DNA of 64,000 bases from positions 10,480,001 to 10,544,000 of the forward strand of contig NC_079876.1 of the NCBI RefSeq assembly GCF_029227915.1, in the 5' to 3' direction. The position numbers were made by a program, and so were the translations under genes. The notes under the pieces were generated by a model. That model searched no databases. It worked only from the letters and a program-made list of their open reading frames with translations, and was not told the origin of the DNA. This DNA comes from Hydractinia symbiolongicarpus. Taxonomy: Eukaryota > Cnidaria > Hydrozoa > Anthoathecata > Hydractiniidae. Shown here in pieces: positions 54,841 to 62,865 of this stretch; the stretch's first letter is position 1; each line of letters begins with the position of its first letter.

Positions 54841-57613
54841 TCAAACGGACTGACATCGTTAGAAAGTCAATGAAATGTAGTTTTTGAAACTGTCTCTATT
54901 ACTTCAGCGCGCAATAACGACTAGGATTGGTCCCACAGTAAAAAATGACTTATTTATCTAAATTTTTAAATGAAGCAGTACCACAGGGCCCAGTGTAATC
55001 GCTGAGTTTCGGCAATCATGTCCAATTAAAAAGAATGTTATTTCTTGGAGTCCAATTGTCTCACTTATAACATTTATAAGGCCACAGTCCAAAATCAGTT
55101 CAATTTTGTGCCACTGTCAATCGTTTCACTGTTAAAACCAATGCAACCTAGTAATATGAGAAAAATATGGCTAAATACACGTTGGTACAAATAGGTGACC
55201 CAACCGTTGTAACTCAAACGGACTGACACCGTTAGAAAGTCAATGAAATGTAGTTTTTGAAACTGTCGCTATTTCTTCAGCGCGCGATAACGGCTAGGAT
55301 TGGTCCCACAGTAAGAAATGACTCATTAATCTAAATTTTCAAAAAAAGCGCTACCACAGCGCCCAGTGTAATCGCTGAGTTTCGGCTTTCATGTCAAATT
55401 AAGAAGAATGTTATTTCTTGGAGTCCAATTGTCTCATTTATCATATTTATCAGGTCGCAGTCCAAAGTTAGTTCAATTAAGTCCCACAGTTAATCGTTTC
55501 ATTGTTAAAAGCGATGCAACCTAGTAATATCAGAAAAATATCGCTAAATACATGTTGGTACGAATAGGTGACCCAACCGTTGTAACTCAAACGGACTGAC
55601 ATCGTTAGAAAGTCAATGAAATGTAGTTTTTGAAACTGTCTCTATTACTTCAGCGCGCGATAAAGGCTAGGATTGGTCCCACAGTAAAAAATGACTTATT
55701 TATCTAAATTTTTAAATGAAGCGCTACCACAGCGCCCAGTGTAATCGCTGAGTTTCGGCAATCATGTCCAATTAAGAAGAATGTTATTTCTTGGAGTCCA
55801 ATTGTCTCACTTATAACAATTATAAGGCCACAGTCCAAAATCAGTTCAATTTTGTGCCACTGTCCATCGTTTCACTGTTAAAACCAATGCAACCTAGTAA
55901 TATGAGAAAAATATGGCTAAATACACGTTGGTACAAATAGGTGACCCAACCGTTGTAACTCAAACGGACTGACACCGTTAGAAAGTCAATGAAATGTAGT
56001 TTTTGAAACTGTCGCTATTTCTTTAGCGCGCGATAACGGCTAGGATTGGTCCCACAGTAAGAAATGACTCATTAATCTAAATTTTTAAAAAGAAGCGCTA
56101 CCACAGCGCCCAGTGTAATCGCTGAGTTCCGGCAATCATGTCAATTTAAGTAGAATGTTGTTTCTTGGAGTCCAATTTTCTCATTTATCACATTTATCAG
56201 GTCACAGTCCAAAGTTAGTTCAGTTAAGTCCCACAGTCAATCGTTTTACTGTTAAAAACGATGCAACCTAGTAATATCAGATAAATATCGCTAAATACAT
56301 GTTCGTACGAATATGTGACCCAACCGTTGAAACTCAAACGGACTGACATCGTTAGAAAGTCAATGAAATGTAGTTTTTGAAACTGTCTCTATTACTTCAG
56401 CGCGCGATAACGGCTAGGATTGGTCCCACAGTAAAAAATGACTTATTTATCTAAATTTTTAAATAAAGCGCTACCACAGCGCCCAGTGTAATCGCTGAGT
56501 TTCGGCAATCATGTCCAATTAAGAAGAATGTTATTTCTTGGAGTCCAATTGTCTCACTTATAACATTTATAAGGCCACAGTCCAAAATCAGTTCAATTTT
56601 GTGCCACTGTCAATCGTTTCACTGTTAAAACCAATGCAACCTAGTAATATGAGAAAAATATGGCTAAATACACGTTGGTACAAATAGGTGACCCAACCGT
56701 TGTAACTCAAACGGACTGACACCGTTAGAAAGTCAATGAAATGTAGTTTTTGAAACTGTCGCTATTTCTTCAGCGCGCGATAACGGCTAGGATTGGTCCC
56801 ACAGTAAGAAATGACTCATTAATCTAAATTTTCAAAAAAAGCGCTACCACAGCGCCCAGTGTAATCGCTGAGTTTCGGCTTTCATGTCAAATTAAGAAGA
56901 ATGTTATTTCTTGGAGTCCAATTGTCTCATTTATCATATTTATCAGGTCGCAGTCCAAAGTTAGTTCAATTAAGTCCCACAGTTAATCGTTTCATTGTTA
57001 AAAGCGATGCAACGTAGTAATATCAGAAAAATATCGCTAAATACATGTAGGTACGAATAGGTGACCCAACCGTTGTAACTCAAACGGACTGACATCGTTA
57101 GAAAGTCAATGAAATGTAGTTTTTGAAACTGTCTCTATTACTTCAGCGCGCGATAACGGCCAGGATTGGTCCCACAGTAAAAAATGACTTATTTATCTAA
57201 ATTTTTAAATGAAGCGCTACCACAGCGCCCAGTGTAATCGCTGAGTTTCGGCAATCATGTCCAATTAAGAAGAATGTTATTTCTTGGAGTCCAATTGTCT
57301 CACTTATAACATTTATAAGGCCACAGTCCAAAATCAGTTCAATTTTGTGCCACTGTCAATCGTTTCACTGTTAAAACCAATGCAACCTAGTAATATGAGA
57401 AAAATATGGCTAAATACACGTTGGTACAAATAGGTGACCCAACCGTTGTAACTCAAACGAACTGACACCGTTAGAAAGTCAATGAAATGTAGTTTTTGAA
57501 ACTGTCGCTATTTCTTCAGCACGCGATAACGGCTAGGATTGGTCCCACAGTAAAAAATGACATATTAATCTAAATTTTTAAATGAAGCGCTACCACAGCC
57601 CCAGTGTAATCGC
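54840..57613. repeat. Higher-order repeat: dimer of about 746 bp at the right end of the array
   Basis: The variant AAATACACGTTGGTAC recurs with CAC at 55178, 55924, 56671 and 57417, steps of 746, 747 and 746 bp. The companion variants GTGCCACTGTC and CATGTCCAATTAA keep the same spacing. The last monomer is broken off at about 57613 right after GTGTAATCGC, where unrelated sequence starts. Confidence 0.85.
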
Positions 57614-58040
57614 ACGCAGTCAAAACAAAGTCGGTAAAAATATATCGCAATTAGTATTGGTGCGCATTTTAAAAATTTCGTGATTCCGTTACGTGACGCG
57701 GCTCTTGCGGACACACAGACAAAATACGGCTATTATTATAGAGATTTAAAATTATCACATAAAAACACATATAAAGAAACTTTTTTCATCGTAGTTGTTG
57801 TTAAAGCATGGCTTCGTCTTGTTGCTGCAAATGCGCGCAAAACGGCCTGGGTTAAAAATTTAATATGCGTAATTATGCATGTGACGTAGAACAGTGGTGA
57901 AAAGCAAACTATGTAGCGAAAGCGTGTAGCGTATTCAATACAAAATATGAACCCCCTAGAAGTTAACTGTCTAGAAATTTATTTTAAAAAACTTTTAATT
58001 TTAATTTCTTCTCTACAAATTATGAAATACGATTATTAAT
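57614..58040. repeat. Non-satellite, repeat-like flank; no intact gene
   Basis: The satellite stops and sequence of a different character begins. The run GACGCGGCTCTTGCGGACAC, followed by a tract with GGCTATTATTATAG (about 57696-57741), resembles dispersed-repeat consensus tails I associate with marine invertebrate genomes; this is an impression, not a database match. The 69-codon plus-strand ORF at 57680-57889 translates this repeat-like DNA and shows no domain. A 15-codon ORF at 57808-57855 reads MASSCCCKCAQNGLG and could be the remnant start of a small Cys-rich protein. The rest is AT-rich with nothing recognisable. Confidence 0.35.
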
Positions 58041-58304
58041 ATGTCTTCGTCGTACAAAAAACTTACTGTATTAGGTTTTCAGTATGAACCAGAAAGATCA
58101 GATTCAGAAATAGCTTTACAGTCTAGGCAGGTTTTTAATGATGCTTTTGATGATCAGGTAGACTTTAATCCGCAGCAAAATTCTAGATTGTGGAAGCATT
58201 TTAATGATTAGTGTCGTTGTGGTAAATGTGAGTGGATGCTGACATAGAAAGAGTGTGTTTGCTGTGTTGAAATCGATGCGATAAAATACTTCAGTCTTAA
58301 TGGT
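58041..58304 (+). pseudogene. P2X7-like C-terminal cysteine-rich domain fragment with two in-frame TAG codons
   Basis: From the ATG at 58041 the frame reads 56 codons (MSSSYKK, then GFQYEPERSDSE, then RLWKHFND) to a TAG at 58209-58211. The same frame continues CRCGKCEWMLT, a second TAG at 58245-58247, then KECVCCVEIDAIKYF. The YEPE...W.CxCGKC...ECVCC pattern is the signature of the cysteine-rich, zinc-binding C-terminal ('ballast') region of P2X7 receptors, which also occurs as a stand-alone domain in many invertebrate proteins. The first TAG sits where that family has a conserved Trp, consistent with TGG to TAG decay. The C-terminal part of the domain after CCVEI is absent or unrecognisable, so this is a truncated, broken copy. 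No transmembrane P2X channel portion is present. Confidence 0.65.
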
Positions 58305-58704
58305 GGCAATTTATTCTTATATATTTTCAAAAATAATGAGGGAGTGTATTATTTATATATTAGCATTTAACGATAGCAATTTTCTTACGATATAACCTTG
58401 TGTATATCATTTTAACATTTAATAAAACTTTTTTACACAATTACCACAATTTAGCAAACCTGCACAACTTAGCAAACCTGCCTTCTTTTTGGTTATATTT
58501 ATTTATCAAATATATCCAATGCTTGGTCGTTTTTTTTCTTGTTTTGTTGTCTATTTTTAATATGTAAAAGTTACGTGTAATAATTTTAAAGATTTCGCAT
58601 CTTTAAACAATTTTTACAACTTGTTTATTTGCTCTAAATATTAAAAATATTAGGAATAAATGATTCTGAGATAACAAGACAGCAAGCTGTGATGGTGGAA
58701 CTGG
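58305..58704. other. AT-rich stretch without a recognisable gene
   Basis: Apart from the 18-bp duplication there is nothing coding here. On the minus strand an AATAAA lies at 58624-58629, and an A8 run (T8 on the plus strand at 58530-58537) lies about 90 bases further along. Together these could mark the 3' end of a minus-strand transcript or element such as the LINE to the right, but the LTR-like block in between makes this uncertain. Confidence 0.3.
58446..58481. repeat. 18-bp tandem duplication
   Basis: ACAATTTAGCAAACCTGC is followed immediately by ACAACTTAGCAAACCTGC, with one base different. It is a small local duplication in otherwise featureless AT-rich DNA between the P2X7-like fragment and the LTR-like block. 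Confidence 0.8.
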
Positions 58705-59069
58705 TCTAACGACCCTTGAAGTTAAAATTGTAGAGGTTACACCCTCTAAAGATCAAAACGCAATGCAAGATCTCCCTTTTTGCAAGGATAATCTGTAGAT
58801 TAAAGGTAATTGAACCAAAAAACCCTCTCTACACAATACAATACGTACAACTAACGGTCGGTACACAAAAACTGACAACATGAAAACAGAAGACAGACAT
58901 AACGACAACAATACAGCAAAGAATTTACTATAAAAATAAATAAATAATTATAAAACTATAAATATGAGTAGACAACCACCCGAGCGCCAGGACTTGTGAA
59001 CCTGGCAGTAGCTTTCCACATGTGTTACGGGATCCCAACACTCAGCCTTACACGGGTAGTTGTCGCTTT

Positions 59070-59117
59070 GGACCAGCCATTTGCTTCGGACCAGCCGTAA
59101 GTCAGGACCAGCCAGAA
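59070..59117. repeat. Short minisatellite, three copies of a 17-18 bp unit
   Basis: GGACCAGCC occurs at 59070, 59088 and 59105, each preceded by a T-rich triplet and followed by a variable 6-7 base spacer. It lies in the transcribed (R/U5-like) part of the putative LTR and is unlike the DNA around it. Confidence 0.75.
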
Positions 59118-59180
59118 GACAGTGGAGTAATGAACATGGACGTAAAGTCACGGAAACAAGAAAGATAGAAATGAAAACCC

Positions 59181-59188
59181 CTTATATA
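59181..59188 (-). promoter_or_regulatory. TATA box
   Basis: The minus strand reads GCTATATAAGGGG, a strong TATA-box match, inside the LTR-like block. Transcription would then start about 30 bases further on the minus strand, near 59150-59155. Its position fits a U3 promoter of an LTR. No evidence of activity can be seen from sequence. Confidence 0.4.
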
Positions 59189-59290
59189 GCTTCTTCGTAA
59201 CATCAGGTATAGCAGGATCGTTAACCCTGTAGACTAAGTGAGCCAACTTAGCCTCCTTACAGAACTGGGGTTATAAGTGGGGTCGTTACA

Positions 59291-59491
59291 CCCAAAGACA
59301 AGGCAATTGCCAAGCCCCCTTGCTAAGCTTCTTATAATTGCTTTCTAGGAAAGCGGCGAGTGAGCGAACTCGTGAATACCGGTAACCTGTATGTAAAACA
59401 CACAGCAGGGGTAATTTCAAACCGCTAGGAAAAAGAGATCCCTCCCCCTTTTGATATAATGTACTCCCGTTTTAGTGCGAATTCACACTAT
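59291..59491 (-). other. Probable 3' UTR of the RT-RLE-USP LINE; no coding potential
   Basis: This stretch follows the TAA stop of the USP frame (59492-59494) on the minus strand and precedes the LTR-like block. It contains a GGGGGAGGGATC purine stretch near 59450 on the minus strand and no ORF. It most likely belongs to the LINE transcript, but the true 3' end of that element cannot be fixed. Confidence 0.35.
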
Positions 59492-60428
59492 TTAAATTTT
59501 GACAAAAAATAACACATACACTGTGGAGTTATCTAGATCAGATGGCTTGACACTAATCACTGCCCTATCATCACATTTTAACCATGTTTTAACACCCTGA
59601 TCTCTTATGAAAGCCCAGTAGTGACCAGCCGCCAGTGTGCCTGAATGATTATTAGTGGCGGTTAATTTATATTGGTTTGTGAATGATATATCCTCCGCAG
59701 GATGGGAATAAACTTTTAGGGTTTCGTGACCTTGGGCGAGGCAAGAAACAAATTTATTATTTTTCACAGATCTTCCTTGGATACAGTTAAACCTTTTCAG
59801 TTGGATGATCAGTATATCTCCACACTGGGTGAAGACAGTTTCCCGGGTACTGTCTTGAAGGGAAGAGCACTGTGGGCACATCCATCTGTCATTTCCAGGC
59901 ATATATTCTGGTTGCAAAAAAGCTTTAATGAAGCCTGTTATTTTGTTTGAAACAGGGAGTGGCAGAATGGACATACTTTCCTCCCTACTGGAAGACAAGA
60001 GGCATGAATTACAAGATATTGTTGTAGTTACTTTGTTGGTAATAATATTGTTAGCGATAACTGATGGCCCTGTCGTTTAATACATGAGGTAGAATCTCAG
60101 GAACATCCTGCTGTGTGTTAATATTGAATGGGTTGTTCCTAGCATTGGACATCTTACGTTGTAACGTTCGGAGAAAGGCGGAAGGGTCCACAACTGAGGT
60201 GGATTTAGACAACAGAGACATAGTCAGCAAGACGGACTTGGCCAGGGGAGAAACAAAAGAGGACTCCGATGCACTTTGTGACCAAAGTGCAGGAGTTACA
60301 GATAATGCTTGCAGGATAGAATTAGCATAGCATGTATTCCCTTTATTAATCAGACCAGCATGAGTTGGTTTTGCTGGAGTGCTGTTGGTAGGCGGTTCTG
60401 GGTCCGGGTGTGAGTGACTTTTATCCAC
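59492..60428 (-). pseudogene. USP-type ubiquitin-specific protease domain fused to the LINE polyprotein (one frameshift)
   Basis: USP proteases remove ubiquitin from proteins. The first part (60428-60051, 125 codons) has the Cys box GLINKGNTCYANSILQAL, with the catalytic Cys at residue 33, and NTQQDVPEIL (106-108 is QQD). A frameshift near 60072-60077 moves to the next frame, which reads GPSVIANNIITNKV and ISCNSC before joining the 59998-59492 segment. There CPQC completes a CNSC/CPQC zinc ribbon, LIIQLKRF is the usual USP strand, and the His box GHYWAF (His126) and CDDRAVISV (Asp143) supply the rest of the catalytic triad, ending with YVLFFVK. The domain is about 300 residues, compact for a USP. 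A Pro/His/Ser-rich linker precedes it. It shares frame and strand with the RLE upstream, so it is probably the C-terminal domain of the LINE protein. The alternative is LINE insertion beside a host USP retrocopy. Confidence 0.85.
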
Positions 60429-60461
60429 AATTGGCCTTCGTTGTTGATGCTGTTGTTGTTG

Positions 60462-61634
60462 CTACGGGCTTGTAACCTTTAGCAGTAGAGGGGTAGGCAC
60501 AGATGTTGAGCCTGGCACAAGATTGCAGCTGCCTTGGTTCCACGTAATTGAGTTCCTGGCTAGCCAAATGCAGAAGGATGCTTTCATACAAATGTCGCCT
60601 AATTTCCGGACGGCTTGGAAAGCTTCTTTGTTTGGGAAACCCAATCTTTTTAAACAAATTGCAACTGACCGAGAGCAATATCCACGTGCACCCAATTCGA
60701 TCGCGAACAGATTTACGTGCCATCCATTATGCTCGATGATATTTATCAAAGGGATGTATTTAGAGAGCTTTTTGGAGTGCCAGGTTTCCATGTTTTCCTC
60801 ACAAGGGCATGTAAGTTCAATTAAAATAACACGTTTGCTGTTGTTGGAATACAGGACAAGATCTGGTCTAAGTGATGTTATGGCAATATGACCAGGAAAA
60901 ATAAGTTCACCATTTAAATCTGAAAGAAATAACCACTCAGTGGCAAGATGCAAAAGGCCTACCGGTTTTGATTTTTTGCTAGATGAGTGACTACCTGCTT
61001 TAACAAATTTTACATTATTTAGGTGCTTTACAGGAGAGGAAATAGATTTGGAAAACGTGGTGATCAACTGTGAAAGTTCGCGCAAGACAGAGTCGTGACG
61101 GAACGTAAATCTACCCTGTGTTAAAGTCGTTTTGCAGGCCCCTAAAATGTGAGCTGTAGTGCAGACTTGTTTTCCACACAAGAAACAGAAGGATTCGGTA
61201 CATATACACCAACGCCTTAAATTACTCGGAGAAGGAAGAACATCATAGGTGGAGTTTAAACAGAACAACAACAGGTTTGGTGGCATGGCAAGCAAGGACT
61301 TCCAGGAGAGGTCGTTCTTAATGTAGTTGTCCCATCTGGTCCAACTTCCTTGTACCTGTAGTTGCAAAGCTCTGCTTATATCCTTTTCACCATCAATTTC
61401 TTTTGCAGTCACCGATACTAATTTCCAGTAAGAATGAGACTGTCTAAGAGAAGTTCCCTTATGTTTAGGACAGAGACCTAAACCGCCCTTACCGAAATGG
61501 GGTGAACCCATAATTTCTTTAATCTTTAATTCTGCTTCAGCAATTCTGACTGAATTGGACACGCTCCATCTACCGGCCTTTAATGTTGGTACAGCTGCCG
61601 AAACCAATGGATCTTTAGAATTCCTTAGCATCAA
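60462..61634 (-). pseudogene. LINE zinc knuckle and restriction-like endonuclease (PD-(D/E)XK) domain
   Basis: This 390-codon open segment holds the C-terminal half of an RLE-type LINE polyprotein. A CCHC knuckle, C-X2-C-X8-H-X4-C, covers residues 150-167, followed by GRFTFRHDSVL (174-184), a pairing typical of R2-like and NeSL-like elements. The nuclease core follows: RPD at 256-258, then 14 residues to ELT at 273-275, and KK/KY at 288-293, i.e. the Asp, Glu and Lys expected for target cleavage. The conserved tail has GWHVNLFAIELGARGYCSR and SFCIWLARN. All key residues are intact and this segment has no internal stop. It ends at a TAG (60462-60464) from which the same frame runs directly into QQQQHQQRR and the USP domain, so the segment is part of a larger polyprotein rather than a separate gene. 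Confidence 0.88.
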
Positions 61635-61637
61635 GTG

Positions 61638-62302
61638 TCAACTGATCTTAGCGGACTTGAGTATGGAAAATAGGCTTTTTATCGGTAGAGAGCAAGGTGA
61701 GCTGGAAGCATAAATACATAAATAAGTGGTAGAATGGTGAAGATTGAGCCATTTCCTTATAAATACTGACACCTTCCGTTCAAGGGTGCCGACACAAGAC
61801 ATTGAGACTTCGTATATCAGCAGTGGCCACTGAATGCGCGGGATTAATAGATGTTGTAAAATCCACAGATTCTGAGGGCCTTTATAAAACGACTTGTCAA
61901 TAGTAGAGACCCCTGCAGATAACTTCTCATCAAGTTCGTCAATAGCATTCCTATCGGAGATAGAACCATCCATAATAAGGCCTAGAAAACGCACAGGCAT
62001 GGAATGGAAAGAAAGAATGTAGGAAGAGAAGTCTGTGGGGTCAGCAGGCTTTTGGAGAGCAAAAGGAGTTGAATTGAGGTACTTACCTTTTATGATCACG
62101 ATGCTGCGTGATTTGTTGGCACGAAAATCCATGCCAGCCCATTTTAGTGCTGCAGTACACCTGGACAAAAGCGTTTGGGTACCAGACACTGATGAAGAAT
62201 CGGGTTGATATCGTCCATAAAGGCTCTAATCAAGGGGAGTGACACTTTGCTTGATGTGATAAACCTGGGAGCGGAACCCAGTAATGTATACTTAAGAATC
62301 TA
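61638..62302 (-). pseudogene. RLE-type LINE reverse transcriptase, C-terminal part (motif C and thumb)
   Basis: The minus-strand frame entering at about 62299 reads LLGSAPRFITSS, then SLPLIRAFMDDINP; FMDD is the catalytic YXDD-type box of LINE reverse transcriptases. The frame shifts near 62190-62210 and continues as TQTLLSRCTAALKWAGMDF, KSRSIVI and MPVRFLGLIMDGS, the palm end and thumb typical of R2-like and NeSL-like enzymes. It then passes KWLNLHHSTTYLCIY to an in-frame TGA at 61638-61640, after which the same frame goes on into the endonuclease segment. Everything before the region ahead of FMDD is absent and a TAG closes the frame at 62300-62302, so catalysis is not possible from this copy. 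Confidence 0.82.
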
Positions 62303-62314
62303 ATTGCTATATAT

Positions 62315-62354
62315 ATATCCGTCGTAAAGATTGATATATACCAAGAACGGATAT
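62315..62354. repeat. 8-bp inverted repeat beside the LINE truncation point
   Basis: ATATCCGT (62315-62322) and ACGGATAT (62347-62354) are perfect inverted copies separated by 24 bp, just outside the 5' truncation of the LINE. It may be a remnant of a small element or chance in AT-rich DNA. Confidence 0.35.
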
Positions 62355-62671
62355 TGCTTGGGGCGTTTATTAAAGAAACGAATTTTCTAAATAATCTGAA
62401 CGGGTTTTATCTCTACGGGCGTGGCGTTTTTACTTAAAATTTAGGTTTCATCCTTGCCGTCTTACGATATACATTGTTTACTTTAAAACGTCCTTAAAAG
62501 AAACCCTTTCAGCGTTTAAAATTCCCCAAACAGTTTAAAAAATCAACGATTTTATTCTATCAAATAAGCAGTGATCTGTCCTATTATTTACTTTAACAAG
62601 TCGATAAGGCCCGTGGAAAAATCTACTTAGGCAAATAGCCAATGAGAAATAGGTTGCTTTAGAAGTTTTGC

Positions 62672-62679
62672 TGACGTCA
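62672..62679. promoter_or_regulatory. CRE-like palindrome TGACGTCA
   Basis: This is an exact match to the CREB/ATF-binding consensus, with the context CTGACGTCAG extending the palindrome to 10 bp. It lies almost 1 kb from the nearest candidate start codon and may be only part of a dispersed repeat. Confidence 0.25.
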
Positions 62680-62820
62680 GTACTGCATATACAAAAAAAT
62701 GTTCTTAAAATCTTACACTAAATGTCAAATGTCAAATCACATTAAATCCTCCACACAAATCTTACGCAAAATAAAAAAGAACAGCTTGCAAGGTGTAAAA
62801 TCTAGTTGATAAAAAGTTAC

Positions 62821-62865
62821 AACAACGACACTCATAACATCGACACTCACAACACCAACAGTCAC
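62821..62865. repeat. Three-copy 15-bp tandem repeat
   Basis: AACAACGACACTCAT, AACATCGACACTCAC and AACACCAACAGTCAC follow each other without gaps, and a partial fourth copy starts AACAC. This is a small degenerate minisatellite in intergenic DNA. Confidence 0.85.

Larger units (their letters stand above)
1983..57613. repeat. Tandem satellite array, about 149 monomers of about 372 bp
   Basis: The block starting TAATAT(G/C)AG recurs at 1983, 2347, 2718, 3090, 3464, 3836, 4207, 4581, 4952 and so on, with steps of 364-374 bp, up to an abrupt end inside a monomer near 57613. Highly conserved blocks in nearly every monomer include GATTGGTCCCACAGTAA, GTCAAATTAAG and TTATTTCTTGGAGTCCAA. Each monomer also carries a small inverted repeat, GCGCT-N5-AGCGC. 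All six frames of the consensus are interrupted, and the short ORFs seen are not conserved between monomers. I found no gene or unrelated insertion anywhere in the array. A period near 372 bp is about two nucleosome repeats, which is common for centromeric or heterochromatic satellites, but that function is only inferred. Confidence 0.97.
58705..59290 (-). mobile_element. Probable solo LTR of an LTR retrotransposon (minus orientation)
   Basis: Read on the minus strand the block starts TGTAACGACCCC, a start typical of Gypsy-type LTRs, and ends near GGGTCGTTAGA. The terminal TAACGACCC and GGGTCGTTA are perfect 9-base inverted repeats. A strong TATA box lies about 105 bp in (59181-59188), as expected for an LTR U3 region, and the length of about 586 bp is normal for an LTR. 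No internal gag/pol is adjacent, hence 'solo'. I could not find a matching target-site duplication: the flanks are ACTGG and CCCAA. The 3' boundary is therefore uncertain. The alternative is that the whole block is 3' UTR of the neighbouring LINE. A 67-codon ORF at 58948-59151 lies within it and has no recognisable domain. Confidence 0.42.
59492..62302 (-). mobile_element. 5'-truncated RLE-type LINE encoding RT, CCHC, restriction-like endonuclease and a C-terminal USP protease
   Basis: One minus-strand coding region runs through RT motif C (FMDD), RT thumb, a CCHC knuckle, a PD-(D/E)XK restriction-like endonuclease, a Gln-rich linker and a complete-looking USP cysteine-protease domain. The RT-thumb, RLE and first USP segments (62189 down to 60051) are all in the same frame, interrupted by TGA (61638-61640) and TAG (60462-60464). 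Frameshifts lie near 62190-62210 and near 60072-60077. RT motifs upstream of about 62300 (fingers, motifs A and B) are missing, the usual 5' truncation of a LINE. R2- and NeSL-like elements have RT-CCHC-RLE and some carry N-terminal cysteine proteases; a C-terminal USP is not a standard part of a named clade I know. Confidence 0.82.

Noticed and set aside
1983-57613. CRISPR-like array (regular repeats)
   Set aside because: The units are 372 bp and similar throughout, with no unique spacers; this is a eukaryotic satellite.
57680-57889. 69-codon plus-strand ORF
   Set aside because: It translates repeat-like DNA, has Val and Lys low-complexity runs and no domain; not a gene.
58948-59151. 67-codon minus-strand ORF as a zinc-finger protein
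   Set aside because: Several Cys residues but no regular Cys/His spacing, no ATG in good context, and it lies inside the LTR-like block.
60429-60470. CAA/CAG run as an expanded microsatellite
   Set aside because: Only about seven imperfect triplets, and it sits in frame as a short Gln-rich linker; too short to call a microsatellite.
60421-60723. 100-codon minus-strand ORF, and plus-strand ORFs at 60115-60330, 60523-60891 and 59726-59950
   Set aside because: Overlapping shadows of the RLE and USP frames, without domain signatures of their own.
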